From contig NZ_JARACP010000024.1 in the NCBI RefSeq assembly GCF_028765545.1, forward strand, positions 1 through 43,298: 43,298 nt of DNA, given 5' to 3'. The stretch comes from Aliivibrio sp. S4MY1 (GTDB taxonomy: Bacteria; Pseudomonadota; Gammaproteobacteria; Enterobacterales; Vibrionaceae). This document shows positions 8,583-15,750 of this stretch, one piece after another. Each line of letters opens with the position of its first letter. The first letter of the stretch is position 1. Below the pieces are notes generated by a model. The model saw nothing but the letters and a program-made list of their open reading frames with translations, ran no database searches and had not been told where the DNA came from. A program made the translations under genes and the position numbers.

Positions 8583-9269
8583 ATGAAAATATTGCTAATA
8601 GAAGACTCTGAACATTTACGTCGTAGTTTAGTGGTGGGGCTGAGTAACCTTGGTTTTACCATTGATGAAACTGGTGACGGCTCAAAAGGGCTTTCGATGG
8701 CTATTACCAATGAGTATGACTTTATTATTTTGGATTTAATGCTTCCTAATGTTGATGGTATCACGCTATTAAAAAGCATTCGTAAAATGGGTAATGACGT
8801 AAAGGTGATTATCTTATCAGCAAAATCACAACCAGAGGACCGTGTTGAAGGTTTAATGTCAGGCGCTGATGATTATTTAGTTAAGCCGTTTTCGTTTGAT
8901 GAACTGCATGCTCGTATCTTAACCGTAGCCCGTCGAGGGGTGGTTAAAAACAGCGATGATGATGTTCGATTAGGTGATTTTAAGCTCGATCTGGCAAAAA
9001 AAGAGTTAGAGTTCTCGAAACAGTTAATAGAGCTTACTAAAAATGAATATAAAATTATTGAATGCTTATTCCTATCAAAAAATCAGGTAATGACGACGGA
9101 AAATATCAGTGACTACGTTATTGGTTCATTTGATTCATTATCGAAAAATACCATTGAATCGCACCTCTCTTCTATTCGAAGAAAAGTCAAAGCGGCAGGT
9201 GGAGAATTGCCGATTAAGAACAAAAGAGGCTTTGGTTACTATTTGGAAAGACGCTCATGTACTCAATAA
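8583..9269 (+). CDS. OmpR-family response regulator (PmrA/CarR/QseB-like)
   Basis: The 228-residue regulator has a receiver with E7-D8, phosphoacceptor D51 (FIILDLMLPN), Ser/Thr switch region (VIILSAK) and Lys in YLVKPFS. A winged-helix DNA-binding domain follows (LTKNEYKIIECLFL, NTIESHLSSIRRKVKAAG, IKNKRGFGYYLE). It overlaps the kinase gene by 13 bases, so the two are translationally linked. Neighbourhood with eptA argues for control of lipid A modification. The Vibrio cholerae CarRS/VprAB pair, which controls glycine addition to lipid A, and enteric PmrAB are functional analogues. The ribosome site before ATG 8583 is weak. DNA target inferred: the 11-bp-phased repeats at 6782-6809. Confidence 0.85.
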   Translation: MKILLIEDSEHLRRSLVVGLSNLGFTIDETGDGSKGLSMAITNEYDFIILDLMLPNVDGITLLKSIRKMGNDVKVIILSAKSQPEDRVEGLMSGADDYLVKPFSFDELHARILTVARRGVVKNSDDDVRLGDFKLDLAKKELEFSKQLIELTKNEYKIIECLFLSKNQVMTTENISDYVIGSFDSLSKNTIESHLSSIRRKVKAAGGELPIKNKRGFGYYLERRSCTQ

Positions 9270-10678
9270 AAGATAGGTTAGTTAATGCGTTAACCGTGAT
9301 CATTGGTATTATTTTATTAGTGGTTTTTTTATCTTTAGATTTTATTCTCGATGCATGGGTTGATCAGCAATTTGATGACGCTTTAGTTGAGAAATCAAAT
9401 TACTTTAAATCTTTAGTTGAAGTGGAAAGTGATGGTATTGAGTTTGAATACCACAAAGGTTTTATGCCTCAGTTTGAGCGAAAAGAGGATGCGCAATATT
9501 TTCAAATTTGGTTAGGTGAGAGCACTTTTGCAAAGTCGAAATCTCTTAACTACTTTGATGATGTTGACCTTGATTATCAAGATGTCCCTACTCATGAGAG
9601 CCGTATTTTTGATATAAAACTTCCTGATGGCAGCATGGGTAAAGCTATTTCTTCGCGCTTTCAGCCACAGTTGTCATCTGATGTTGCTCCTACAGACGTT
9701 ACTTATATTGAAACCATGTACCTAACATTGGCAATTTCTAATCAACGAGTGAGTAACATATTATTGATTGCTGATTTATCGTTGTTATTTGTGTTTATAA
9801 CGGCAATTTTCGGGGTGAGATTTGTTGTAATTAAAGTTGTCGATAAAGAACTAGATTCACTTTATTTATTAAATAAAGAGATTTCAGAGCTTGATGAAAA
9901 TGCGAAGAAGATAAAAAAGAACCCTAAAGAAAGTAAAGAAATAGCCCCTATTCGTAAAGAGCTAAATCGTTATATCGAATTGAACATTCAAGGTATGGCT
10001 AATGAAAAACGCCTTTCTTCCGATATTGCCCATGAGTTGAAAACGCCAATAGCAGAACTCATTAGTTTGAGTGAAATGAACATTCGTTTTCCTGATGATG
10101 TTCGCATTTCAGCTACTTACAAAGAAGATGTGCTATCGATTTCGAATAATATGAAAAATATAGTAAATCAATTAATGGCATTAAGCCAACGTGCATCAGG
10201 AAATTATGGGATTGAGAAGAAAGAAGTGGATGTTCGACTCTTGACTGAGGAGATTTGTGCAGAATTACAGTTTAAGCATCCTACAATGGGAGAGAGAGTT
10301 GCTTTCTCTTCATCATTAGCCTCTCCGATGATTCATGTTGACCGTTTTAGCTTGGAAACCGTGATTAAAAATTTATTGGATAACGCTCTTTTTTATAGTG
10401 TAGAAGAGTCCATTGTGTCTGCGAGCATTGAAAAAGAGGGTGATGGAAGCATTGTGATTAAGATTAAAAACATATCTTCTAATCCATTAACTCAAGATGA
10501 TCTTAATAACATATTCAAAGCGTTATATCAGGTAGATAAATCAAGAACCCACACTGATAGGCATGGGTTGGGCTTAGCTATTGTAAAGAATATAGCTCAA
10601 TTAAATGGTTATGATTTATCGGTTGATTATCAAGAGAGTAGAGAGATTACATTTACGGTTGTGATACCGCAGGCATAA
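9257..10678 (+). CDS. Sensor histidine kinase paired with the eptA-linked regulator
   Basis: This 473-residue inner-membrane kinase has helix 1 at about residues 10-30, a ~130-residue periplasmic sensor with many acidic residues (DDVDLDYQDVP), helix 2 at about 170-195, a cytoplasmic linker, the phosphoacceptor H259 in IAHELKTPIAEL, the N-box NLLDNALFYS and the G2-type lid HGLGLAIVKNIA. A recognisable G1 (DxGxG) motif is absent: the matching stretch reads KIKNISSNPLTQDDLNNIF. ATP binding may therefore be atypical, a trait also seen in some other periplasmic-sensing kinases. The acidic sensor could bind divalent metals or cationic peptides as in PmrB/PhoQ-type sensors; that is inference. Its stop codon sits inside a small perfect hairpin (10670-10684). 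Confidence 0.85.
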   Translation: MYSIKDRLVNALTVIIGIILLVVFLSLDFILDAWVDQQFDDALVEKSNYFKSLVEVESDGIEFEYHKGFMPQFERKEDAQYFQIWLGESTFAKSKSLNYFDDVDLDYQDVPTHESRIFDIKLPDGSMGKAISSRFQPQLSSDVAPTDVTYIETMYLTLAISNQRVSNILLIADLSLLFVFITAIFGVRFVVIKVVDKELDSLYLLNKEISELDENAKKIKKNPKESKEIAPIRKELNRYIELNIQGMANEKRLSSDIAHELKTPIAELISLSEMNIRFPDDVRISATYKEDVLSISNNMKNIVNQLMALSQRASGNYGIEKKEVDVRLLTEEICAELQFKHPTMGERVAFSSSLASPMIHVDRFSLETVIKNLLDNALFYSVEESIVSASIEKEGDGSIVIKIKNISSNPLTQDDLNNIFKALYQVDKSRTHTDRHGLGLAIVKNIAQLNGYDLSVDYQESREITFTVVIPQA

Positions 10679-10883
10679 TGCCTGTTGAGATAGTCGTGCG
10701 ATTACCTTTTATTTAATAAAAACAGCAATAAGTAACCATCAAAGTCATCAGGTAGTCAGGAAAGAAACCACTGATATTTTTGATTATTAAATATAACCAC
10801 AAAGCTCTGAATAATCATAATTTATACACTATAATCGGGACGAACATAATAAAAATACTCTTTAATGGATAAAGGAAATACAG

Positions 10884-12026
10884 ATGAAAAAGTGGTTGTT
10901 ATTGCTAAATAGCCTAATACTTTCTTTTAGCGTTCATGCTGCAGATACATGGAAAGAGATAGAACAAAAGGCCAAAGGCCAAACCGTTTACTTTCATGCG
11001 TGGGGGGGAAGCCAAGAAATTAATAATTACCTTCGTTGGGCAGATAAAGAGCTACAGCGAAATTATGGTGTGACACTAAAACACGTAAAAGTGGGTGATA
11101 TTGCAGAAAGTACGTCACGTTTATTAGCTGAAAAAACCGCAGGGAAAAACGACGGTGGCAGTGTCGATATGGTTTGGATTAATGGTGAAAACTTTAAATC
11201 CATGAAGAACAATCAACTGCTGTTTGGTCCATTTGTCAATCAGCTACCAAGCTGGGAGTTTGTGGATAAAACCTTACCTGTAGACAGTGACTTTTCTGAG
11301 CCGACGTTAGGCTTGGAAGCGCCGTGGGGTGTGGGTCAACTTGTATTTATTCACGACAAGCAGACATTAAGTAATCCGCCACAATCTTTTGCTGAATTGC
11401 TTAGTTACAGCAAGGCCTTTCCAAATAGAATTACTTATCCTAAGCCGCCAGAGTTCCATGGTACAAGTTTCTTAAAAGCATTATTGATTGAACTTACAAA
11501 TAACAATCCTCAGTTAATGAAGCCAGTTGAGCAAGCAAACTTTGCCGAGATCACTCAGCCATTATGGATCTATTTGGATGAGTTGCATCAAACTGCGTGG
11601 CGTAAAGGGAAGCAGTTTCCATCAGGTACAGCGCAATCACTACAGCTATTAGATGACGGTCAAATTGATCTTGCGGTTACGTTTAACCCAAATGAAGTCT
11701 TTTCTGCACAAGCAAGTGGTAAGTTAGCCGACACCACAGAAGCTTATGCCATGGAAGCCGGTGCGTTATCAAATATTCACTTTCTCGCTATTCCGTGGAA
11801 TGCATCAGCAAAAGAGGGCGCTCAAGTCGCAATTAACTTTTTATTGAGTCCTGAAGCTCAGTCTCGTAAAGGTGATTTAAGTGTTTGGGGTGACCCATCT
11901 GTGCTGTCGTCACAGTATTTAACGGGCTCAGCGAAGAATACGAAGCTATTTAAATCATTAGCTGAGCCGCACCCAAGCTGGCAGGTGGCATTAGAGAAAG
12001 AGTGGCTAGTTCGTTATGGCAAATAA
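10884..12026 (+). CDS. ynjB: YnjB-like periplasmic substrate-binding protein
   Basis: The 380-residue protein has a signal peptide (residues 1-19, ending SVHA-ADTW) and then the YnjB signature stretches: GQTVYFHAWGGSQEINNYL, GGSVDMVWINGENF, PWGVGQLVFIHD, YPKPPEFHGTSFL and a C-terminal LAEPHPSWQVALEKEWL. YnjB is the binding protein of an ABC importer (ynjBCD) whose ligand is not settled; the family resembles thiamine- and sulfate-type binding proteins. No permease or ATPase gene follows: the next feature is a terminator and then the Tad regulator. The partner genes must lie elsewhere, or the protein works alone. ATG with AAGGA eight bases upstream. Confidence 0.85.
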   Translation: MKKWLLLLNSLILSFSVHAADTWKEIEQKAKGQTVYFHAWGGSQEINNYLRWADKELQRNYGVTLKHVKVGDIAESTSRLLAEKTAGKNDGGSVDMVWINGENFKSMKNNQLLFGPFVNQLPSWEFVDKTLPVDSDFSEPTLGLEAPWGVGQLVFIHDKQTLSNPPQSFAELLSYSKAFPNRITYPKPPEFHGTSFLKALLIELTNNNPQLMKPVEQANFAEITQPLWIYLDELHQTAWRKGKQFPSGTAQSLQLLDDGQIDLAVTFNPNEVFSAQASGKLADTTEAYAMEAGALSNIHFLAIPWNASAKEGAQVAINFLLSPEAQSRKGDLSVWGDPSVLSSQYLTGSAKNTKLFKSLAEPHPSWQVALEKEWLVRYGK

Positions 12027-12044
12027 AATATAGCTACGTAAAAA

Positions 12045-12092
12045 AAGGCAGAGGGAGTGATTGTTTATACTTAATTATCCCTCCCTTTTTTA
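12045..12092 (+). terminator. Probable intrinsic terminator after ynjB
   Basis: An imperfect stem pairs GAGGGAGTGATT with AATTATCCCTCCC, followed by six Ts. Confidence 0.65.
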
Positions 12093-12222
12093 TAAAATAA
12101 GTTATTGATGAATCTTAAAAATGTGACGCAAAAGTCAATGAAAGATCTATAGACTCATATTGCTTGTAGGCATTTTAATTTAGAGCGCAATTCAAAGTGC
12201 CATGTGAGTTGAAAGATAAAGA

Positions 12223-12246
12223 CTTACCGTGCGGCAAGGTAGAGGA
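12223..12246 (+). promoter_or_regulatory. Hairpin abutting the ribosome site of the HTH gene
   Basis: CTTACCG and CGGCAAG (one A-C mismatch) fold around a two-base loop at 12223-12238, directly before AGAGGA at 12241-12246. Such a structure could modulate access of the ribosome. I tested this leader by eye against the c-di-GMP-I riboswitch and it does not fit. Confidence 0.35.
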
Positions 12247-12259
12247 ATAGTTGAATTTT

Positions 12260-13150
12260 ATGAACCGTTTATTTGAGCAGATTTTAAAAAAATATCGAAT
12301 AAGAAGTGGAATTACTCAAGAGTTCATGGTCGATTTATTAAGTAATAACTCTCCTAAGTTACATAAACTAGATAATGTGACTTTTAGCCGCTGGGAGAGG
12401 GGGATAACGATACCTCCATTTCGAAAACAAATTGAAGTATATCAATTGCTTGAAGTTGATCCTATCGATGAACTTATTGAATTAGGTATTGAATTGCCAG
12501 TAATTGATAGCAATGAATATTTTGTAACCGATCAGTATATGGGATCTATTGATGAGTTTTCGTTATATCTACTTGATCGAAATAATATTTCAGACATAGA
12601 TTTATTTCTCAGTGATATTCAAATTATCGTAACAAATGATTTGTATTTAAAACGACTTATAGAGGCATTTCAGATAACAGAAATGAAAGCGTTTATTTCG
12701 ATGCTAATTGAATGCTTTAATACGCAAATTTATTTGTGCAAATATGGAACAAGATTGATAGCTCATTCTATTACACTTTATGTTACTTCTGATTTCATGG
12801 TAGATGTTATGGGTGACAATATCGATATATTAAATATGAAATCGTATTCAGGAAGTCACCCATTTGCTATCTCGTTTCATAGTTCAACTTTGCCGACTTT
12901 AGAATTTATTCTTGGAAATATATTAAATGAATTCATGAGCATACCAACTCTTGATGTGAAGTTATACTTATCCTCAATAGAAAAAAATACACATAAGCTC
13001 TTTACAAAGTTAAAGGCGAAAGTTAAGTACAATGAACCTTATAATAGAGAAAACCAAAAAACGTCAGAGCTCTCTAAGATTGATGTAAGTATTTCAAAAG
13101 AAGCAATGTATCTGATTACTACGTTTAGAAGGAAGTATCATGAAGAATAA
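12260..13150 (+). CDS. HTH (Cro/C1-type) regulator upstream of the Tad locus
   Basis: The 296-residue protein starts with a Cro/C1-like helix-turn-helix (about residues 5-65: RIRSGITQEFMVDLL, then NVTFSRWERGITIPP, then LLEVDPIDEL). The remaining ~220 residues (FVTDQYMGSIDEFS to the end) match no family I recognise and have no membrane helix. A TTG at 12251 (AGGA four bases upstream) is an alternative start adding three residues. The gene overlaps the receiver gene by 11 bases, and the HPt gene overlaps that, so the three form one unit 1.1 kb before flp. Codon use is very AT-rich, with many Ile, Asn and Lys. A role in controlling the Tad operon is inferred from position only. Confidence 0.75.
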   Translation: MNRLFEQILKKYRIRSGITQEFMVDLLSNNSPKLHKLDNVTFSRWERGITIPPFRKQIEVYQLLEVDPIDELIELGIELPVIDSNEYFVTDQYMGSIDEFSLYLLDRNNISDIDLFLSDIQIIVTNDLYLKRLIEAFQITEMKAFISMLIECFNTQIYLCKYGTRLIAHSITLYVTSDFMVDVMGDNIDILNMKSYSGSHPFAISFHSSTLPTLEFILGNILNEFMSIPTLDVKLYLSSIEKNTHKLFTKLKAKVKYNEPYNRENQKTSELSKIDVSISKEAMYLITTFRRKYHEE

Positions 13151-13568
13151 AATAAATGTGATTTTGGTGGATGATATTAAATTTTCAAGGAAGGTCATTT
13201 CTTTCATAATAAACAAAAATTTTGGTGATAAAGTTAATATATTAGATGCGAATAATAGCAATGACGTGCAGAGCATTCTTAATAAAAACATTACAATTAA
13301 TGGCATAATTTCTGACATTATGATGCCTAATGGTGATGGGTTAGAGTTAATACATATGTTATCTGGACATAATCATAAAATACCTATGATTATTGTGTCG
13401 TCAGTCAACAAAAAAAATATTGAGAAAGCGCTGAACAAGGCAGAATCCAGTGGTGTTAATATTCTTAATGCCTTTAAAAAACCAATCCTTGCTGAAGACA
13501 TCGTTATATCTATTGAGAGCTTTATGCAGCAGGAGGTTAATAACCAGCAGGTTGATTATTATGTATAG
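13140..13568 (+). CDS. Stand-alone CheY-like receiver
   Basis: This 142-residue protein is a single receiver domain: acidic pair D11-D12 (VILVDDIKFSR), phosphoacceptor D59 (IISDIMMPNGDG), switch Ser in IIVSSVN and the conserved Lys in AFKKPI. There is no output domain, so it must act by protein contact, perhaps on the HTH protein encoded just before it (overlap 11 bases) or as a phosphate carrier for the HPt protein encoded just after (overlap 8 bases). It starts inside the end of the HTH gene, with AAGGAAG about three to eight bases before the ATG. Confidence 0.85.
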   Translation: MKNKINVILVDDIKFSRKVISFIINKNFGDKVNILDANNSNDVQSILNKNITINGIISDIMMPNGDGLELIHMLSGHNHKIPMIIVSSVNKKNIEKALNKAESSGVNILNAFKKPILAEDIVISIESFMQQEVNNQQVDYYV

Positions 13569-13881
13569 CCACCTTAGAGCATTTAATGCTGAAGACTTTG
13601 CGGTGGGAACAAGTACTATTAATGGTACAGATGATGCTCAGTTCTTTAAAGTAATGCTTAAAGAGCAGCTTGAACATGAGATAAGAGGTATCGATAAAGA
13701 GGGAATAAAAGAAACGATTCATGCTATTAAAGGTATATCCAGCTATGGTGGCTTGAACCGATTGTATGAAATATGCAATAAATTAGAGCATTATCATCAA
13801 GTAATTAGAGTGAATTCTCTGAAAGTAATGCTAGAAAAAGAATATATGAAAATTGTAAACAACAAAGATTTTATGAATTAA
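13561..13881 (+). CDS. Stand-alone HPt phosphotransfer protein
   Basis: The true start is most likely ATG 13561, which overlaps the receiver gene's stop (GTATAG) and removes 37 out-of-family residues that a longer frame would add. The 106-residue product is helical and carries the HPt signature HAIKGISSYGG with phosphoacceptor H54, followed by the usual second helix (LYEICNKLEHYHQ). HPt proteins pass phosphate between a hybrid kinase's receiver and a final receiver. The kinase at 25663-27888 ends in a receiver and lacks its own HPt, making it a fitting donor. The receiver encoded immediately upstream is a fitting acceptor. Confidence 0.8.
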   Translation: MYSHLRAFNAEDFAVGTSTINGTDDAQFFKVMLKEQLEHEIRGIDKEGIKETIHAIKGISSYGGLNRLYEICNKLEHYHQVIRVNSLKVMLEKEYMKIVNNKDFMN

Positions 13882-14283
13882 TATTCCCAGTCCCAGTCCC
13901 AGTCCCAGTCCCAGTCCCAGTCCCAGTCCTAGCTCCATCAAATCAAAACAAGCGTTGCTTCCCCTTTTTTATAAACCTCTATTTGTGATTTTTATGTTTT
14001 CTCTATGGAATAAGTTGATGATATTTTAATTATCAGTATCTCACATTTGAGATTCATTATTTTTGGAGGTAATATGTTTAATTTTCAATAGCTTGTAGTG
14101 ATATAGGCATTTTATTTTTTTTTGAAAATGAAAATGCCTTATTCATGTTGGCGATGGATTATTATTCTAATTTCCAGTTTCTTGATGAGCCTAAATAAAT
14201 AGGGCCATCATTAAATATAAACATCAGAGAATACAATAAAATCGATTATTCTTTGTCTAAAAAATTAATAATAAGGTATAAAC
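13882..14283. other. Intergenic leader before flp: repeats, mini-ORF and hairpin
   Basis: This 402-base gap holds, in order: the TCCCAG array (13885-13932); a weak AAGC/GCTT hairpin followed by Ts near 13947-13975 that may end the regulator operon; a 16-bp near-perfect inverted repeat ATCTCA-CATT-TGAGAT (14038-14053); a five-codon mini-ORF with a strong ribosome site (14065-14091); a hairpin AGGCATTTT/AAAATGCCT (14105-14139); and AAGG before the flp start. The flp promoter must lie here but no clear sigma-70 or sigma-54 consensus stands out. Confidence 0.6.
13885..13932. repeat. TCCCAG hexanucleotide array (7 perfect units plus a TCCTAG variant)
   Basis: Seven exact TCCCAG units run head to tail from 13885 to 13926, followed by one TCCTAG. 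The run starts four bases after the HPt stop codon. The unit is GC-rich in an AT-rich setting. Simple arrays like this change copy number by strand slippage. At this place it could alter the 3' end of the regulator mRNA or the spacing of upstream flp signals. Confidence 0.95.
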
Positions 14284-14493
14284 ATGCTAACTAAGCTTGT
14301 AGTTAAGTCTCAAATCGCATTCGAAAATTTTAAAAATGACCAACGTGGTGTTACAGCTATTGAATACGCAATTATCGGTGTATCAATCTCTGCTATCGTT
14401 TTATTAATGTTCAACGGTACTTTAAAAGATGCTTTAGTCGGTGCAATGACGACTGTTTCAGATAATATCTCAACTGCAAATATTAAAGAATAA
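14284..14493 (+). CDS. flp: Flp pilin
   Basis: This is the major subunit of the Tad pilus. The 69-residue prepilin has a 22-residue basic leader ending in Gly22, then the Flp class signature V-T-A-I-E-Y, with Glu and Tyr at mature positions 5 and 6, and a hydrophobic helix (AIIGVSISAIVLLMF). Processing after Gly22 by TadV would leave a 47-residue pilin. ATAAGG lies just upstream. It is the only flp copy in the window and heads the tad operon, with tadV starting nine bases after its stop. No terminator separates pilin from tadV, although pilin is usually made in large excess. Confidence 0.95.
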   Translation: MLTKLVVKSQIAFENFKNDQRGVTAIEYAIIGVSISAIVLLMFNGTLKDALVGAMTTVSDNISTANIKE

Positions 14494-14502
14494 TAATTAC
14501 TA

Positions 14503-14940
14503 ATGATGAGTAATTTGTTATTTAAATGGTGGCTTTTATTAGCCACCATTTCTTGTTTTATTTGTTATAAAGATATATCAGTTCGAGTTATTTCAAATCG
14601 AATGTGCATGATGGTTTTAGCATTATGTTGTGTTATTTGTATTCTTATTAATAACTACAATGCAGTTCAATATTCGATTCTTATATTTATTATTGGCTTT
14701 ATTCTGTTCTTAATGAACATTATAGCAGCGGGTGATATTAAACTTGCATCTGCTTTTGCTGTTGCAGTAAATCCAAAGTACCAATTATTAGTGATTACTA
14801 TTATTTTATTGCTTGGTGGTGTTATTGCCTTTAGTCAATTGCTTTGGGGGAAATATCGAAGTAATGAAAATCTAAACGGCGTACCTTACGGAGTCCCTAT
14901 TTGTGTTGGCTACCTATTTGGTATCGCAGCATCAATTTGA
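14503..14940 (+). CDS. tadV: Prepilin peptidase TadV (CpaA)
   Basis: The 145-residue integral membrane aspartic protease cleaves Flp prepilin and the TadE/TadF pseudopilins after the leader glycine. The two catalytic aspartates are visible: D24 in YKDISVRVISN and D78 in AAGDIKLASA, the GxGD-type site. Four hydrophobic stretches span the protein. It is short compared with PilD/GspO because the methyltransferase half is absent, as usual for TadV. The paired ATGs at 14503/14506 lack a clear ribosome site, so translation may depend on coupling to flp. Confidence 0.92.
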   Translation: MMSNLLFKWWLLLATISCFICYKDISVRVISNRMCMMVLALCCVICILINNYNAVQYSILIFIIGFILFLMNIIAAGDIKLASAFAVAVNPKYQLLVITIILLLGGVIAFSQLLWGKYRSNENLNGVPYGVPICVGYLFGIAASI

Positions 14941-14948
14941 GGTGAATA

Positions 14949-15740
14949 ATGAAAACTAAATTAATAATTTTACTAGCTGTCGTAACCATATTTTTTGGCC
15001 TATACGGTTTAGTAAATAGCTTATCCCTATCTCCCCCTCCTCTTAAAGAGATTATGCCTAATAAAGTGGTAAAGCTTAAGCTTTGGCGACTTAAAAAAGA
15101 TGTAGTTTCAGGTGAGGAAATTGACCAACGCACATTAGCATTAGGTCTTGTTTCTGAGTCTAAAGCAAATGAACTTGGCTTTGATGAAAATGTATCAATT
15201 GACACCAAACCAGGAGTCGTCTTCAGAAATGCCCTTTCTGAAGGGAGCTACATATCAATGAATGATGTAATTACACCCGATCAAGATGGTTACATTAATT
15301 ATGTTATTGCCCCAGAACGAATTCCTTTTCCTATTTCTGTAGATCCTTCTTCTGTTATTGGCGGTGTGATCAGTGCGAACTCTTTTGTTGATATTTTGGC
15401 CTTGGCATCTCCTCAACAAAGTAAATACAACTCTAAAAACTCCTTGAGACAAGGCGTATCTATAACACCAATTTTTAATCGAGTTAAGGTGCTACAAGTT
15501 AAAGAGTCAGTGTTAGAAAATTCACGAGATTCAGACCAAACTCAAACGGTGACTTTAATTCTTGAATTGACCCGAGAACAAGCTGCCAAAATGATCGTGG
15601 CAAAAAAGATTGCTGATATCGAAGTGTATAAATCTGTTGGTGATTATGATCCTAGCGAGTTACATGCGGATGCCGGAGATATTCTATCCGACTTTAATGC
15701 TATCACTGAATATCGTGCAAATGATGTGACGATTAAATAG
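14949..15740 (+). CDS. rcpC: Tad pilus assembly protein RcpC (CpaB)
   Basis: This 263-residue periplasmic protein is anchored by one N-terminal helix (residues 4-25). A SAF-type domain follows (VVKLKLWRLKKDVVSGEEI, then FRNALSEGSYISMNDV), then the RcpC/CpaB core (VIAPERIPFPISVDPSSVIGGVI, SFVDILALA) and VTLILELTREQAAKMIVAKKI. The family works with the RcpA secretin, possibly through cell-wall contact. It lies eight bases after tadV and ten before rcpA, in the standard order. GAGGTG precedes the ATG. Confidence 0.92.
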   Translation: MKTKLIILLAVVTIFFGLYGLVNSLSLSPPPLKEIMPNKVVKLKLWRLKKDVVSGEEIDQRTLALGLVSESKANELGFDENVSIDTKPGVVFRNALSEGSYISMNDVITPDQDGYINYVIAPERIPFPISVDPSSVIGGVISANSFVDILALASPQQSKYNSKNSLRQGVSITPIFNRVKVLQVKESVLENSRDSDQTQTVTLILELTREQAAKMIVAKKIADIEVYKSVGDYDPSELHADAGDILSDFNAITEYRANDVTIK

Positions 15741-15750
15741 GACAAATGAT

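Noticed and set aside
10670-10684. CAGGCAT-A-ATGCCTG as terminator of the eptA-linked kinase
   Set aside because: Perfect stem but the loop is a single base and there is no T-run; it may be only a coincidence around the stop codon.
12120-12250. Possible c-di-GMP-I (GEMM) riboswitch before the HTH gene, prompted by an AAAAATGT-ACGCA-like start
   Set aside because: The conserved GGGACGCAAAGCC block and the following tetraloop receptor elements are missing and the expected pairing cannot be drawn.
13450-13560. 37-codon upstream extension of the HPt protein
   Set aside because: It lies within the receiver gene and adds residues absent from HPt domains; ATG 13561 overlaps the preceding stop as in coupled genes.
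13885-13932. TCCCAG run as a CRISPR array
   Set aside because: Units are 6 bases with no spacers and no cas genes nearby; it is a simple tandem repeat.
14065-14180. Sigma-54 promoter before flp
   Set aside because: No GG-N10-GC pair with the flanking TGGCAC/TTGCA words could be found; TTGGCGATGG lacks the -12 element.
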